From Theileria orientalis strain Shintoku (taxonomy: Eukaryota; Apicomplexa; Aconoidasida; Piroplasmida; Theileriidae): a DNA stretch of 64,000 nt. The DNA lies in contig NC_025262.1 in assembly GCF_000740895.1 (NCBI RefSeq), positions 550,001-614,000 of the forward strand, read 5' to 3'. Below are positions 46,529 through 57,667 of this stretch, piece after piece (the first letter of the stretch is position 1; each line of letters starts with the position of its first letter). The position numbers and the translations under genes were made by a program. Under the pieces are notes generated by a model. It saw only the letters and a program-made list of their open reading frames with translations. It was not told the origin of the DNA and did not search any database.

Positions 46529-49390
46529 TTACACTTCTTCGTTGTTTTCAACTAATTTGTGCTCTGGTATTAATCTTAACTTAATTTTAAGTTTTTGTGA
46601 TATGTTCAGCATCAACTGCGCTTTGTTCTTCAAATGTACGGCATCTCCTCCTTCCATTCCTATATTTATTTACATTATTGTTTCACTTGTTTCGTATTTA
46701 TCTATCTAGTCCCTGGTTATAATTACCATTTTTATCTGTCTAACTGTTTATTATTTACTGTAATAATGTTTCCTTTTTAATATGTGTACTCCTTCTTTCA
46801 ATATTGGCGAGTAGAAATCAAGTGTCAAGTCTCCAACTTGATGAGAACTGGTGTAATCGTTGCTTAGCTGCTTAGATAGAATCGCTTTTGCCTTCCCTGT
46901 GTTATTCTTCATCACATTGTAGCTACTACACACATCCACGTGTTCTCCACCTAGTTTACTCATTATATGCTCATACAGCTTCGTGTTATTATATCTCTCA
47001 TACGTTAGCAGTTCCTTAAAGTTTTCTATCACTTCCTCGTTTGCCATAAACTGTTCTGTATTCTGGTTAATGTGGTATACTATGCCGTTATATATGTTAT
47101 GCGCGTCCACTTCCGGTAGACTCTTTTTTAAAAATAGTGCTGCTCTTAAATACAGTAGATATACGTTGATTTTAGTGGCTGTCATCCTACTAATCTCCGT
47201 TTCCATTTCTGATTCATTCTGTATTGACACTATGAAGTGGTCATATATGTACTCCATTATGTAATCCAGCAGCTGCACGTTAACTATTCTCGTTTCTATC
47301 ATGAAGCTCAGCACTTGTTGTATGTGCCTAATATTCCATCTACTTGTTCTTTTCAGTGTATTATAAATTCTTCCATATACAACATCCGTAATGTGCTGCA
47401 CCTTCTCCATGCTTAGGCGGCTATTATTAATCCCATCTAACACTACTATTAAACTACTCATTCCCATTTTCTCAACATCATCGATATGCCCCCTTACTTT
47501 GCTAATCTCGTTTGTCTGATTCCTAATATCAACTAAATTGTTCTCAGTGTAGACAGTCGAATTGGCACTACCAGTGTTAGCGGCACGCGTACTACCCATA
47601 CTATCGAATGTATTGGTGTTCTCAGCAGTTTCTGTGCTCGGCAACATCAACTTTGACAACAAACTGGCCATCATTTTATCATCGTACTTGTACAGTTTGT
47701 TATCCAAGTACCTTTTCACAAAGAACAGTATGGTTTTTGAATCAGTGTGTCCATTTGTTTCCATATGCTCTCTTATATAGTTATTAAGGTACTTCTGATA
47801 TTTCCTTTTTGGTATAAAGTTGCCAAGTAACTTTAACATGTTTTGCTCATCTGAATCAAGCACTCTCCTGCTAATATCATCTGAGGTGTCAACATCCGTA
47901 ATGGTGTTACCATTAATGTTAGTTGACGCAGATACTTGTAAATTTCCACTTTTAAACAAATAGTCTTGTATTAGCCCTGATACTTGCTCGTTTGCCTTAT
48001 TCACTCTCAAGTTACTTAATAGTATCAACAATTTACCAAATTCTACCCTGTTCAATCCATTCATCATATCTGGGCTCAGCTTCTTCAGCACCAGCGACTT
48101 CAGATAAGTACTACTCGTTCCTAGCATTGTCAGTGACGTCAGTGGATCAAGCATCCTCGTTAGCCTCAGATTTACCAGCTTGTCTTCAAAGTATCTTCTC
48201 ATCATGCTTAGCAGCATCTTTCCTCCCTCGCTGTATATGCTTTCTCCCAGATCCACTCCGCTCACCACGTGCAGGTGCTTATATCTTGACATTATTGACA
48301 CCAGCACTTCCATCTCCTCGTAGTTTAACGTTTCAAACCTATACATGATTGCTTCTGTGAACTTATTAAATATCTCCGTGTCCACGTACTTCAGCTTATA
48401 TAGTAGGTACAGTGAGTTTATTATGCTCGTGGTGTCTAACAAGTACACATAGTTGCTCAATTTCAACACATAATTTTCCAAATAATTGTCAGAGTGGTTA
48501 TTGAATATACAATCACTGTTATCACTGCTGTCTATGCTACTGCCACTTATACGATTATTACCCTGTTTCATGTGTGTGTAATACACTATCTTTGTCAGTT
48601 CTTTTATTTTCTTGTAAAATACTACATTACTGCATAAACTACTAATCAGCACATCCTCTAATTTTACTTCCATTCTACTCGTATCCACTTTATTTATTAT
48701 TCTACTCAATAGTTCTATTTTTACTTCCATTCTATCGTCTTCATCCATACTATCTTCTTCCAATCTCTTCCATATTCCCAAATACATTTCAGCCAACAAA
48801 TCATTTATATCATCTACATCGATTTCTAATAACACTTTGTAATATTTTATCATTATGTCACTACTCAACTTATCCATGTTCCTTCTTATAAGCCTATATA
48901 TGTACTGAATCAGTGGATTGTTTAATATGTGATTTCTTCTAAATTCCTTGGTTGTATTTGGAAGGTAGTCCAATATACTTTCCACCAGCAAACGCTTATC
49001 TTCTAGGTATTTAAGCAACGATTCTCCGTCATATTCATCTTCTATTTTATCCACGTTTTTTAAAATGTCCAACTTAACGAGCAACTCCCTACTTTCATCT
49101 GAGTTATTCTCAGCTCCAATATACGACTCCAGGCTATTCAGCGACCGCAGCCATTTTATATTTTTATCCAGGTTGTCCAGGTTCCTTTTTACGTATTTAC
49201 TGTCTAATCTATAATTTACATCGTCCACTATATAGTGAAAACATCTATCAAATCGATAATAAAATCCATTTTTGATATAAACTCCATCATTTACCAAATG
49301 TGTAAATACATTCTCATTTAAATTCCTTTCTAGTTTACATTTTATGATATTGAAATGTGGTATCCTTGGTAAATTAATCATTCTACACAT
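46529..49390 (-). CDS. RAP-domain protein, probably mitochondrial RNA-binding
   Basis: Main exon of ~877 residues (49390 to about 46758) with many Leu/Ile-rich helical repeats of the HPR/octotricopeptide kind (LDTTSIINSLYLLYKLKYVD; MLDPLTSLTMLGTSSTYLKS). It is followed by SHQVGDLTLDFYSPILKEGV, the start of a RAP domain. The frame stops at 46751, but a splice model with a 23-nt intron, a 9-nt micro-exon and a 67-nt intron adds GGDAVHLKNKAQLMLNISQK then LKIKLRLIPEHKL, which completes a RAP-like C-terminus. In apicomplexans RAP proteins are expanded and are linked to fragmented mitochondrial rRNAs. Very AT-rich codons and long Asn/Thr inserts. The start ATG lies 3 nt after the MED31 stop; the Met at 49381 is an alternative. 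Confidence 0.72.
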
Positions 49391-49393
49391 TTT

Positions 49394-49784
49394 TTATCTT
49401 TCGTATTTATAGCATAACCAATGGTTATTTAACTGGGTTTTTAGGGATTCTATAGATAAATCGTTTGATAGTGTTTTCACAAAGTCGTCATCCATCAGTA
49501 ACTCCAATATTTTTACACAATAAGGGTATTTGATGTATTTGATGTATTCCCGCGTTCGCCAGTATTGCAAGTAGAACAAATATGCTCTAAATCTTTCATC
49601 TTCAAAATATCCACGGTTTTTCAGATATTTTAAATAGTATACATTTGACAAGCATTGTACGAATTCTAATTCCACCTCGAATCGAAACTGGTCATCAAAC
49701 TCAACTACAATGTATTAAATATAAATATTTAAACACACCTTTATCAATTCTTTGTGTAGTTATATCTGAGGTATTCGATTCCAT
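49394..49784 (-). CDS. MED31: Mediator complex subunit 31 (MED31/SOH1)
   Basis: Two exons: MESNTSDITTQRIDK, a 37-nt intron, then VEFDDQFRFEVELEFVQCLS and NVYYLKYLKNRGYFEDERFR with AYLFYLQYWRTREYIKYIKY and PYCVKILELLMDDDFVKTLS. This is the invariant MED31 core ('FVQCLxNPxYLxxLAQxxYFxxxxFxxYLxYLxYWxxPEYxKxIxYPxCL'). The Pro-rich turns of the animal and yeast motif (NP, PEY) are replaced by NV and REY. MED31 is one of the few clearly conserved Mediator subunits in apicomplexans. Length ~117 aa is normal. Its stop TAA is separated from the next ATG by only AAA. Confidence 0.95.
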
Positions 49785-50030
49785 TTTAATTAGTTAATTA
49801 TAGTTCCATTATATGTGATTGCTAAGGGTATGTAAGAATGGATGGGGATGAATCATTATAAATTAACATTATTCTTATTTTTATTTTAATTTTTTAATAG
49901 CATTATATTAATAATATTTAAATATGGCTCAAGTAATGTTAAATAAGTAATTTAGTAGCTATATAGGTATATATTTTTATTATTTATGATTTGATAGTTG
50001 TTTTTTGTCATTTTGATAACTCAAATTCAG

Positions 50031-50321
50031 ATGATTGAAGTTATTTTAAACGACCGTCTTGGTAGGAAAATTAGAGTCAAATGTAATTCCGATGATACTA
50101 TTTTGGATTTGAAGAAATTGGTCGCAGCTCAAACAGGTTCGTTACCACATTTTATTTGCTATTGTTAGTTTATATTTTTTAACCATACACTTATTGTGTT
50201 TATAGGAACAAGATATGATAAGATTCGTATACAAAAGTGGTACACAATTTACAAGGATCACATCACACTTGAGGATTATGAAATTAAGGATGGAATGGGA
50301 CTTGAACTGTTTTATAATTGA
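50031..50321 (+). CDS. UBL5: UBL5/HUB1 ubiquitin-like protein
   Basis: Two exons: [36 protein letters not shown], then [37 protein letters not shown]. All 73 residues match HUB1/UBL5, including the C-terminal double-aromatic ending in place of the Gly-Gly of conjugated ubiquitins. It binds Snu66 non-covalently and modulates splice-site choice. The ATG is directly preceded by a TTCAG acceptor, so the 5'UTR is probably spliced. An upstream ATGGCTCAA|GTAATG at 49923 could alternatively add three residues in frame. Confidence 0.96.
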
Positions 50322-50868
50322 TTCCCCAACAATACACACCTGAAATTGGTGTATTTGTAAAATGTAGCCCGGCTCTTGGCTTATTCTCCATTCAATCACC
50401 TTCCACTATATTTGTACGGTGTAACACAAAATTTCATTGTTTTCTATTTACACTTTTGGTTAATATATATAGATATTTTCTCTTGATTGCCTTTGTATTA
50501 TATATTATAATTTTCCATTTAAATGGATTTTACTTTTTCGATAATTGATTCTGTGAAAGATCATTATGGATCATATAAATTTTTATTTCATTGAACATAT
50601 GAATTTTCTCAGACAAATATTTCAACAGTGTGTAATTTTATTTTGAAGCTGGGAGATTCTAAATTGTGTCTTATAATCTTTTTCCAGTTAATGTTGTTTT
50701 GTAAAGTATGTGAAATCGTACATGTTTTACGCTTATACTCGAAATGAAGTATAAGGATGACCTGCTTGACGTGTTCTGCATTGTTTTTAATAAAATTACA
50801 ATGTATTTGATTATGTATGTTGTGATTAAAGGGTTCAAAACCGTATTTCGCTAGGAGGGCGCACAATC
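50322..50868. other. Intergenic spacer
   Basis: 547 nt, AT-rich, between UBL5 and the DHHC gene on the same strand. Nothing recognisable; an 85-codon minus-strand frame (50609-50866) lacks any family resemblance and is ignored. Confidence 0.5.
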
Positions 50869-51741
50869 ATGGCTAACTTGTGGATATTTAGATTTAAAAA
50901 GTATATTGTGCCCACAGGCACATTCCTGTTGGCGTTTGCGCCCTTCGTGTTTTTTTTGACCTACCATTTTAAGTTTTACGTGCAGAGGAATTTGGTGGTT
51001 GTGGCCGTGATTCAGGTTTTACTCGGCATTGTCACACTCGTTCTGTTTATCGCAACCTCAGTGTCCAGACCGGGCTACGTGAAGAGGCTGGACTACCCGA
51101 ACCGCGTGTTCGACCCGCTGAAGAAGTCGTTCAGAACCACGAACCCGCTCCGCTTTGTGGACGTCACGATAAACGGGCAGACGATGAAGCTGAAATACTG
51201 TCTGACCTGCCACATTTACAGGCCTCCCAGGGCCGTGCACTGCTCAGACTGTGACAGGTGCATTCTCAAGTTCGACCACCACTGCCCTTACGTCTCAAAC
51301 TGCATTGGCTACTACAACTACAATATATTTTTGGCCTTCACGCTGTGCTGCTGTGTGTACTTCTTTTTCCTTTTCGGCGTTTTCGTTTTCAGGTCGGTCG
51401 AGTTCTTTCCGAGGTTTCCTAAGAACTTGCACGAGAAGCCTGTTGATATTGTAGGCACCATTGTCTTCATGATTGAAGTTTTCCTGAGTGTTTGGGTCAT
51501 CTTCGGTCTCTACGTCTTCCACATTTTCATTATTGGCTACAACATGAGCACCTATGATAAGCTGAAGGAGCACTTCGAGGACTTTAACCCTTTCGACAGG
51601 GGTTTGCTGAACAATTGCAAGAGTGTGTTTTTATACACCCCCAAGCGGCTCCTCGACAGGGGCGAGACTGTGTACACCCCCAATGCTATGTACGCAATTC
51701 CACAGGAGAAAAGACCCACAGGGGATCTCGAATCTTTATAA
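50869..51741 (+). CDS. DHHC palmitoyltransferase
   Basis: 290 residues, no intron. Membrane enzyme that S-palmitoylates proteins. Two N-terminal TM helices ([20 protein letters not shown] and [20 protein letters not shown]) precede the DHHC cysteine-rich domain: [40 protein letters not shown], with the catalytic Cys in DHHC at about residue 144 and all zinc cysteines and histidines present. Two more TM helices follow ([19 protein letters not shown] and [20 protein letters not shown]). A TTxE-like motif is modified ([11 protein letters not shown], in place of TTNE), and the NPF/NPY-like [11 protein letters not shown] is present. Gene is GC-rich within AT-rich surroundings. Confidence 0.96.
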   Translation: MANLWIFRFKKYIVPTGTFLLAFAPFVFFLTYHFKFYVQRNLVVVAVIQVLLGIVTLVLFIATSVSRPGYVKRLDYPNRVFDPLKKSFRTTNPLRFVDVTINGQTMKLKYCLTCHIYRPPRAVHCSDCDRCILKFDHHCPYVSNCIGYYNYNIFLAFTLCCCVYFFFLFGVFVFRSVEFFPRFPKNLHEKPVDIVGTIVFMIEVFLSVWVIFGLYVFHIFIIGYNMSTYDKLKEHFEDFNPFDRGLLNNCKSVFLYTPKRLLDRGETVYTPNAMYAIPQEKRPTGDLESL

Positions 51742-51951
51742 TGTTTAAATTTGACTATATGTTTCTCAGTGTGTACTGACTAGTGTGTATGTTTTATACT
51801 GGTTGTCTATGTGTGTGTGCTAAGTGTTTATATTGTGTATAATTCGTGTGCATATGTTATGCTGTTGTTGCACATAGAACATACATGTGTACGTTTACTG
51901 GCATATGTATGTATATATATATATATACATAACTATAAGTATAGAAGATAA

Positions 51952-52009
51952 CAGTGTAACCATGTGTATGTGCATAGTAGCAGTGTAACCATGTGTATGT
52001 GCATAGTGA
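51952..52009. repeat. 29-bp direct duplication between convergent genes
   Basis: Two adjacent, essentially identical 29-bp copies (CAGTGTAACCATGTGTATGT...) starting at 51952 and 51981, in the 286-nt spacer between the DHHC stop and the TAF8 stop. A TATATATATATATATA run precedes them at about 51912-51928. Confidence 0.85.
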
Positions 52010-52027
52010 TAAAAAAAATTTTAATTA

Positions 52028-53008
52028 TTACGGAGTTTTGTTCAGCGTGTTGATCTGGTCTTTATCCGATCTCAACTCGCGAAGCTCCGGCTCTATTTGC
52101 ACTCTGTGTAGTATCGGCAGGTCCGACTGGAGAAGCAGGTTCTGCCTTGTCAACTTTTCAGACGTTTTCACGTCACGCGGGCTGTAGTCCATGCCCTGCC
52201 CCGGGCTTTCCGTCGTAACGAACTCGGGAGGGAGAAGCGGCATGTGCTTGTGCACAAATCTGGGTCGCGAAGCCACTATTTGCTGATAAGTCTCGTCGGC
52301 CTTCAGCGAGTAGGGGCCCCGGTTCGTGTATATTGAGTGGAAGTCCATGTCCATTATTTTTGGCATCTTCAGCGTCTTCCCAGACTTGTATTGGTTCCTG
52401 CTCATGCTGTTGTAGACAAAAGTCGTCTCCTCTTCGTTGTCCTTGTTCAATTCCGATATGCACTCAGTTGCGTTCACCATGCACTCAAAGTAGAGAGCAG
52501 ACGGCTGGGATAGCATTGCAGGTTGAATCAGTGTGTTGTGGCCAACCAGCGGAATCTGCTTCGGCATCTGCTTCATTTTCGACGTTTTCTTCTCCTTGAA
52601 AATTGCGTTGTAGACTGCAGGGTTCACGGACTCTATTGCGTTCATGACGTCGACGAAGTTGCTCGTCTCACAGCCTCTAACTCGACTCAAATAAGCCGCC
52701 TTCCTTCCTATAGATTTAATCTCGTTTACCAAATAGTTAGTTATTTTTTCCAAGGCGTTAAAATCCATTCTCTTTATGCCAGAGCCCATGGCAATCCAGG
52801 CAACACACTTTTGGAGCCATTCCTCGTAGTATTCCGATTTATCACTTTTCAGTGGTTGAGAATATACTACTTGAGACGGCCGTGCGTTTCTATGAGATTG
52901 AGCCAGAGATATTAGAAGGTTGTCGTTATTTAGTTTAAACTTTCCAGAACCCAAAGGGTCTTCGGGAGGTTTTTCCTTATTATTTGTGGAATCCTGTGTA
53001 AAATCCAT
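52028..53008 (-). CDS. TAF8: TAF8-like TFIID histone-fold subunit
   Basis: Intron-free, 326 residues. The N-terminal ~40 residues are low complexity. Residues ~60-125 form a bromo-associated histone fold: YYEEWLQKCVAWIAMGSGIK, MDFNALEKITNYLVNEIKSI, GRKAAYLSRVRGCETSNFVD, VMNAIESVN. This is the TAF3/TAF8 type. Further on, ASRPRFVHKHMPLLPPEFVT matches the TAF8 'PxFIPxHLPPFPxxHTY' region that binds TAF2 and TAF6. The C-terminus is polar. TFIID subunits are sparse in apicomplexans, so this would be a core promoter-recognition factor. An SPT7-like SAGA subunit is the main alternative. Confidence 0.72.
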   Translation of the reverse strand: MDFTQDSTNNKEKPPEDPLGSGKFKLNNDNLLISLAQSHRNARPSQVVYSQPLKSDKSEYYEEWLQKCVAWIAMGSGIKRMDFNALEKITNYLVNEIKSIGRKAAYLSRVRGCETSNFVDVMNAIESVNPAVYNAIFKEKKTSKMKQMPKQIPLVGHNTLIQPAMLSQPSALYFECMVNATECISELNKDNEEETTFVYNSMSRNQYKSGKTLKMPKIMDMDFHSIYTNRGPYSLKADETYQQIVASRPRFVHKHMPLLPPEFVTTESPGQGMDYSPRDVKTSEKLTRQNLLLQSDLPILHRVQIEPELRELRSDKDQINTLNKTP

Positions 53009-53319
53009 TTTATATACTTTACAAATTAAAAATTACACTATTAACAAATTCTTAAAACACAAATAATCAATTTTGCGAAGCGGGTGGCAGCCCTATCTGA
53101 CCTAAAGAGAATAAACAAATTCATTATATTATGTGTTAAAATCGCACCTTTATAATATAAATATTTGTGTATAATAATGTTGTTGTGGTCATAAAATAAA
53201 TGTAGCTCAAATTTGTAGATTAGAGTAAATGATACACATCGTACATATAAAATCCCATAATTGGTATATCTTAGACTCTTTTTAATTCATAAAAAGCATA
53301 TTTCTCAGTTAGATTAAAT
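53009..53319. promoter_or_regulatory. Divergent intergenic region TAF8 / DNAJC11 with a small GC-rich island
   Basis: 311 nt of AT-rich DNA, except for a roughly 35-nt GC-rich island at about 53073-53107 (GCGAAGCGGGTGGCAGCCCT...). On the minus strand this island directly follows a consensus splice acceptor TTATTCTCTTTAG. It could be a 5'UTR exon of TAF8 or the last exon of an unrecognised tiny gene. Confidence 0.4.
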
Positions 53320-55883
53320 ATGGATTTGGAATTAGACGATTTCGACTACTACGATGTACTAAATTTGTCTCCAAATGTATGTTAAGTTGACTTGTGTTAA
53401 TTTATTTATTAAATTTTTGATTATTTAATTTTTTTTATATGTATTATTTATTTTTTTTGATTAATAAATTTGGTTTAGGCGACACAAGAAGAAATTAAAA
53501 CCAATTATCGCAATTTAATTAGGCTTTGGCACCCGGATAAGCATTCCTCCACCAGTGACTCGGCCTATGTGACATATAGTAATGGCCAGAATGAGGCTAC
53601 ATATCGGAATGTATCAATTGAGCCCGAAGACCCATTGACTAAGAAGAGGGAGACAGCTTTTACAAAGATCCAGAAGGCATATTCAGTGCTTTCAGACCCA
53701 GTGTTAAGAAGCCAGTACGGTAAGTTATAAGTGTTTGTGACTGAATTGCGTATCTTATAAAAGTGGATGGATCGTAATTGATGGAATTTAGATAAATATG
53801 GGCAAGAAGGATCGACCTTAGCAAAGCTGATAATGAATGAGAAGACGAGTGAGCGAAGTGTGTACTCGATTCCTGAGGATTTGAGCGAGGATGGGCCGAA
53901 GCAAGAGATATCGAGCATAGAAAAGAATAACGAGTTCGTCTCAAGGCGAGTGTTCCTGCTGCTGAGGGACCGGTACCAAAGGGAGCTTAAGATGCTCCCC
54001 TTCCAGGTGGTGACAAACTATACGTTCAACGCAAGGAGTGACCTTTTTTCCGACGACGTGATGTTCAAAAAAAGGAAGGATGACAAGTACTCGAGTCAGG
54101 CGCTGATGCCGAGCAGATACTTGTACTTGACAGGAGTGACGCTGGACAATTCAGTCGAGCTCCTGTACAACAAGTACAGGTTCGGAGTGACGCTATCGGC
54201 CGTTCTGGCGAGAGGCACGTTTGGAAACCTGCTCTCACGCATCTACATGAGCAAGGAGCTCTCGGACACGCTGGAGCTGAGAGTGAGCGCGGACACGGGC
54301 AACTTCTTCACGAACAGGGTGCTGCTGCTGAGTCTGAAGAAGAAGTTCAGCGAAACGTTCTGGTCGACTGCGATTCTGACGCTCTCGGACAGGCTCATGC
54401 CGAACCTGTACGCAGTCTTCCACAAAAACCTGAACAACAAGCACTCGTTCGAGCTCACGCTGACGAACGGAGTGTTCCTGGACTACTCCTACCTCAAGGT
54501 GCTCAACAGGCACACGAAGGTAAACCTGAAGGTGGTGGCGACGCCGGACAACATGGGCGTCGAGATGAGGACGAAGACGCTGAACGTCTTCGGAAGCACG
54601 CTGGGAGCAGTGGTGAGGCTGTGCCTGATGAAGGGGCTCTCGGTCGAGTGGTTCTTCAGGACGTTCCTGGAGTCGAACTACCTGGGAATCATGAAGGCGG
54701 AGTACAGGCTGTGTCTGAACAACAACAAGGTGCTCCTGGTCCTGAAGGGCATTGTCAACAACTCTAAGGTGGTGGTGCCAGTTCTACTGTACAGAGGCGA
54801 CGAAAACCAGGCGATATACCTGGTGTCATCGCTGACGGCTCTGACCCTTCTGATGCCCCTGGTGGCGACGGCGGCGCGCAACCTGTACGACAACGTGTGC
54901 AGGATGTCGACGAAGAGGGAGGGAGACAACGTGCTTCTGGACAGGCTCAACAGCATAATAGAGTTCGAGGAGTCGGTCTACAGAAACCCGCTCAGGAATA
55001 ACTTCTACGCCACGTTCCCGCAGTTCTTCAGGAAGTCGTACGCGTACTACTTCACGGCGGTGCAGGGCGACCTCGGCCTGTACGAGTGCAAGCACATTAA
55101 GTACTACCAGTACCCGCCGCTGCAGAGCGGCCGCTGGGATCGCGGCTCCGGGGAGTCGGACTCCGACGCCAAGTACAGGCCTGGCCCAGAGGGCAATGAG
55201 CCGACCTTCGAGACGAGCAGGGAGGACGACCTCGGCAGGAAGATAGCCGCCGACGAGAACAACAAGCTGCTCAACATCGCCAGGTCGACCTACCTCAGGG
55301 AGCTGGAGAAGAAGGGGATGCTCGTGCTGCTGGCGCTCTACGGGCATCCCACGGTTCTGGACTACGTGAGCAGGAACCACAAGTCGATCTACTTCAACAC
55401 GCGCAGCTACAGTCCACGAGAGGACGTGGTGGCCGAGTTCCTCAGCAGGAGTGGCGCCAGAAAACACTTTGACCCCGGCTTCAATGCCGCAAGATGCGTC
55501 TTCAACGTTACCAACGTTGTCATGTCCAAGGTCACAGACTCGACGCTCTACATGTCGGGAAGGAATAAGGAAAACCTCATTGGCTTCTACAACCCGTGTA
55601 AGAACCTAGGAATCGCACCAAAACTACTGATCATGTGAGTTTTTACAGCAGCTAGCACTATCTACTAGTAGTTAGAACCAGTTATATAGCTACTAGTAGT
55701 TAGAACCAGCTAGCACTATCTACTAGTAATTAGAACCAGTTATATAGCTACTACTAGTTAGAACCAGCTAGCACTATCTATTAGTAGTTGCCAAACAAGT
55801 TAACAAATATGTTCAGATACAAGTATGGAGCTGAGATCAAGGCGGTCACCATAGAAAACAACCAGCCTGTGCTGATACCGTAG
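53320..55883 (+). CDS. DNAJC11: DNAJC11-like J-domain protein (mitochondrial outer membrane/MICOS)
   Basis: Exons at 53320 (MDLELDDFDYYDVLNLSPNA), 53479 (TQEEIKTNYRNLIRLWHPDK) and 53792 onward. The J-domain has an intact HPD (WHPDKH) and ends SVLSDPVLRSQYDKYGQEGS. The large central exon is DNAJC11-type beta-rich sequence (LYNKYRFGVTLSAVLARGTF; ELTLTNGVFLDYSYLKVLNR), followed by one hydrophobic helix (LVSSLTALTLLMPLVAT). The C-terminus, NKENLIGFYNPCKNLGIAPK with LLIM then YKYGAEIKAVTIENNQPVLI, matches the DUF3395 ending 'GFYDPCxxxxKxLxVxYxF'. About 700 residues. A 182-nt last intron with a 58-bp repeat splits the terminal motif. GC-rich coding. Confidence 0.88.
55651..55790. repeat. 58-bp higher-order tandem repeat in the last DNAJC11 intron
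   Basis: Alternating related units: type A (30 bp, GCTAGCACTATCTACTAGTA...) at 55651, 55709 and 55767 (partial), and type B (28 bp, GTTATATAGCTACTAGTAGT...) at 55681 and 55739, all sharing TACTAGTAGTTAGAACCA. Together they form 2.4 copies of a 58-bp unit. It occupies most of the intron 55635-55816. Copies differ by only a few bases. Confidence 0.92.
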
Positions 55884-55938
55884 ATGTCTGCGCGTGTAAG
55901 ATAATGTAATCACATTACGTGGGTGAGTGAGTACGTAC

Positions 55939-57517
55939 TCAGGTGTTACAGGGCTCTCGGTTCTCAGTTATGCAGATTAGATTGTCTATCCCCTTTATCA
56001 TGTTTGAGTTGTCCTCCTGAACGTAATTCATTTGTGTGTGTGTGTGTGTATGCGTGTGTATGTATTTTTGTTTGTCGGTATTAATGAGTTATGGTTAAAT
56101 CCACAATAAAATCTGGTTAAATCCATAATTATGCGATGAGTTCAGTAACAAATCAATAGCATAACATAAGATATATGGCACAATGTAACACTTGTGGCAT
56201 AACTGGCTACCATGAGCCTAATGATAAATCGGATGACTTACATTCATGGAATTGTGATTTATGTGTGTGAAATCGATCCACTTGATTTTATAGTGTTGCA
56301 AGTCGTCTTGGTCGAAAATGATGAGGATGGACGAGGCTACTATTGATACTGAGGTCTGCAGTAGGATCCAGCTCTTAAGCCGATTCAGGAAGTCGACGAA
56401 CTTCAAGCTGAACTTCTCGTCCTTGTTAAGGTTGAGTATGCTAAAGTAGCTTATGAAAAGTGGTCGCTTACTCCTTGAGGATGTTCACTGTCTCGGACTT
56501 GCTCAACTGCTTGGCCTCGGCGCTCGTTATCAGGTACTTCTTGTCAGGAAGTTCGAAGTATATTGAGGATATTCTGAACCCGAGTTCCTGCTCGGTGGTC
56601 TCCAGGGCCACTTGCCTCTGCCTCCACGACTTAAACACGGACTGCAGCGTGTTCGCGTCGAGACTCTTGTACGACTCCGGGAGCCCTAGCTCTGAAGCGT
56701 TCAGGTCCTGCAAGTGTTTATGAAAATGGCGTGTCAGCATTAATGAGTATCTGTATCTGTGGTAGACGCGAGTGCGTTCCGTTAGTATACTAAATACCAG
56801 TTGATAGTCGAAAGGCTTTTTGTTGGATACTGAGTCTCGGTACTTGTGCTTCATCTCGCGGTACGTGTCGATGCACTTCAGCTTTAAGTGGTCATCGATT
56901 TCACCGTAGTTCACTTAAAATTAAAATTAGTGTTCGTGTTTGTGTTTATTTGTTAACTAGTAGGTGTTTTAAACGTACTGCTGTAGTTGAAGTTGTGTGA
57001 ACCCAGTTTTATGTCGATGATGCCAGGATTTTTGAAATCCCTTAGCAGATTCTCCAACTAATCAGAAATGTGATCGTGTGAAACTAACTTTAATCGCTCT
57101 GTATATGTTTTCGTTCTTCGTCGCGTTTTTTCCGAGCTCGTACCAGGAATAGTCTAAGGAAGAGTGAGAATGTGAGAACCAACCGTTCCTTGAGATGGTG
57201 GTAATTCCATAAAACTGAGGGATCATTTCCTGCTCAACTAAGTAGGAAACATTTTTGAAGGTCTTTGGGTTAATATTGTTAACTCGTAAATCGTCCACAT
57301 TCGGGGGATATATGCGATATGCAATTGAGTAGAAAAGCGCTTCGGTAGCGGAATGGAGCTTGATGACCTTGTAGATGTACTTTTTATCAAAATCTCGGAG
57401 AATTAGAGATGTTCCGCTTAGTTTCAGCTGATCTATTCCTAGCGTTTCGAGGGGCACGGGAGCATCCACAGTATCATCAAAAGCATCATCAGATGCGCGT
57501 TCCATCAGGTCCAGCAT
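55939..57517 (-). CDS. Inositol polyphosphate kinase (IPMK/IP6K family)
   Basis: About five exons. The N-terminal exon (57517 to about 57090) gives LKLSGTSLILRDFDKKYIYK, VIKLHSATEALFYSIAYRIY (nucleotide-binding Lys in YKVIKL) and EQEMIPQFYGITTISRNGWF. The next has LENLLRDFKNPGIIDIKLGS, the family signature P-x3-D-x-K-x-G. Then KPFDYQLVFSILTERTRVYH and QELGFRISSIYFELPDKKYL. A further exon has SIVASSILIIFDQDDLQHYK and IKWIDFTHINHN, equivalent to 'SSLLxxYD' and 'xIDFAHT', and the last NMIKGIDNLICITENREP corresponds to 'GLxxLI'. All kinase landmarks are present, so it is likely active in making higher inositol phosphates. Shares a 150-nt divergent promoter with the isomerase gene. Confidence 0.88.
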
Positions 57518-57667
57518 AAAATGATGATGCAACAAAGGATAACACTTGTACTATAACTAATATGTCATCTGTGCCCACCATTCGCACCTAAGTTTTAACC
57601 AAATACATTTTTTAATGTAAACCGATTTTGACTTTGCATTTGTTTTTTGTACAATTTTGTTATTAAA

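Noticed and set aside
46553..46674. Separate tiny gene encoding MEGGDAVHLKNKAQLML
   Set aside because: Better explained as the spliced end of the upstream RAP-domain gene, whose domain it completes.
57518..57600. Upstream ATG before the inositol polyphosphate kinase
   Set aside because: It is in a different frame from the kinase and would end quickly; the start at 57517 was kept.
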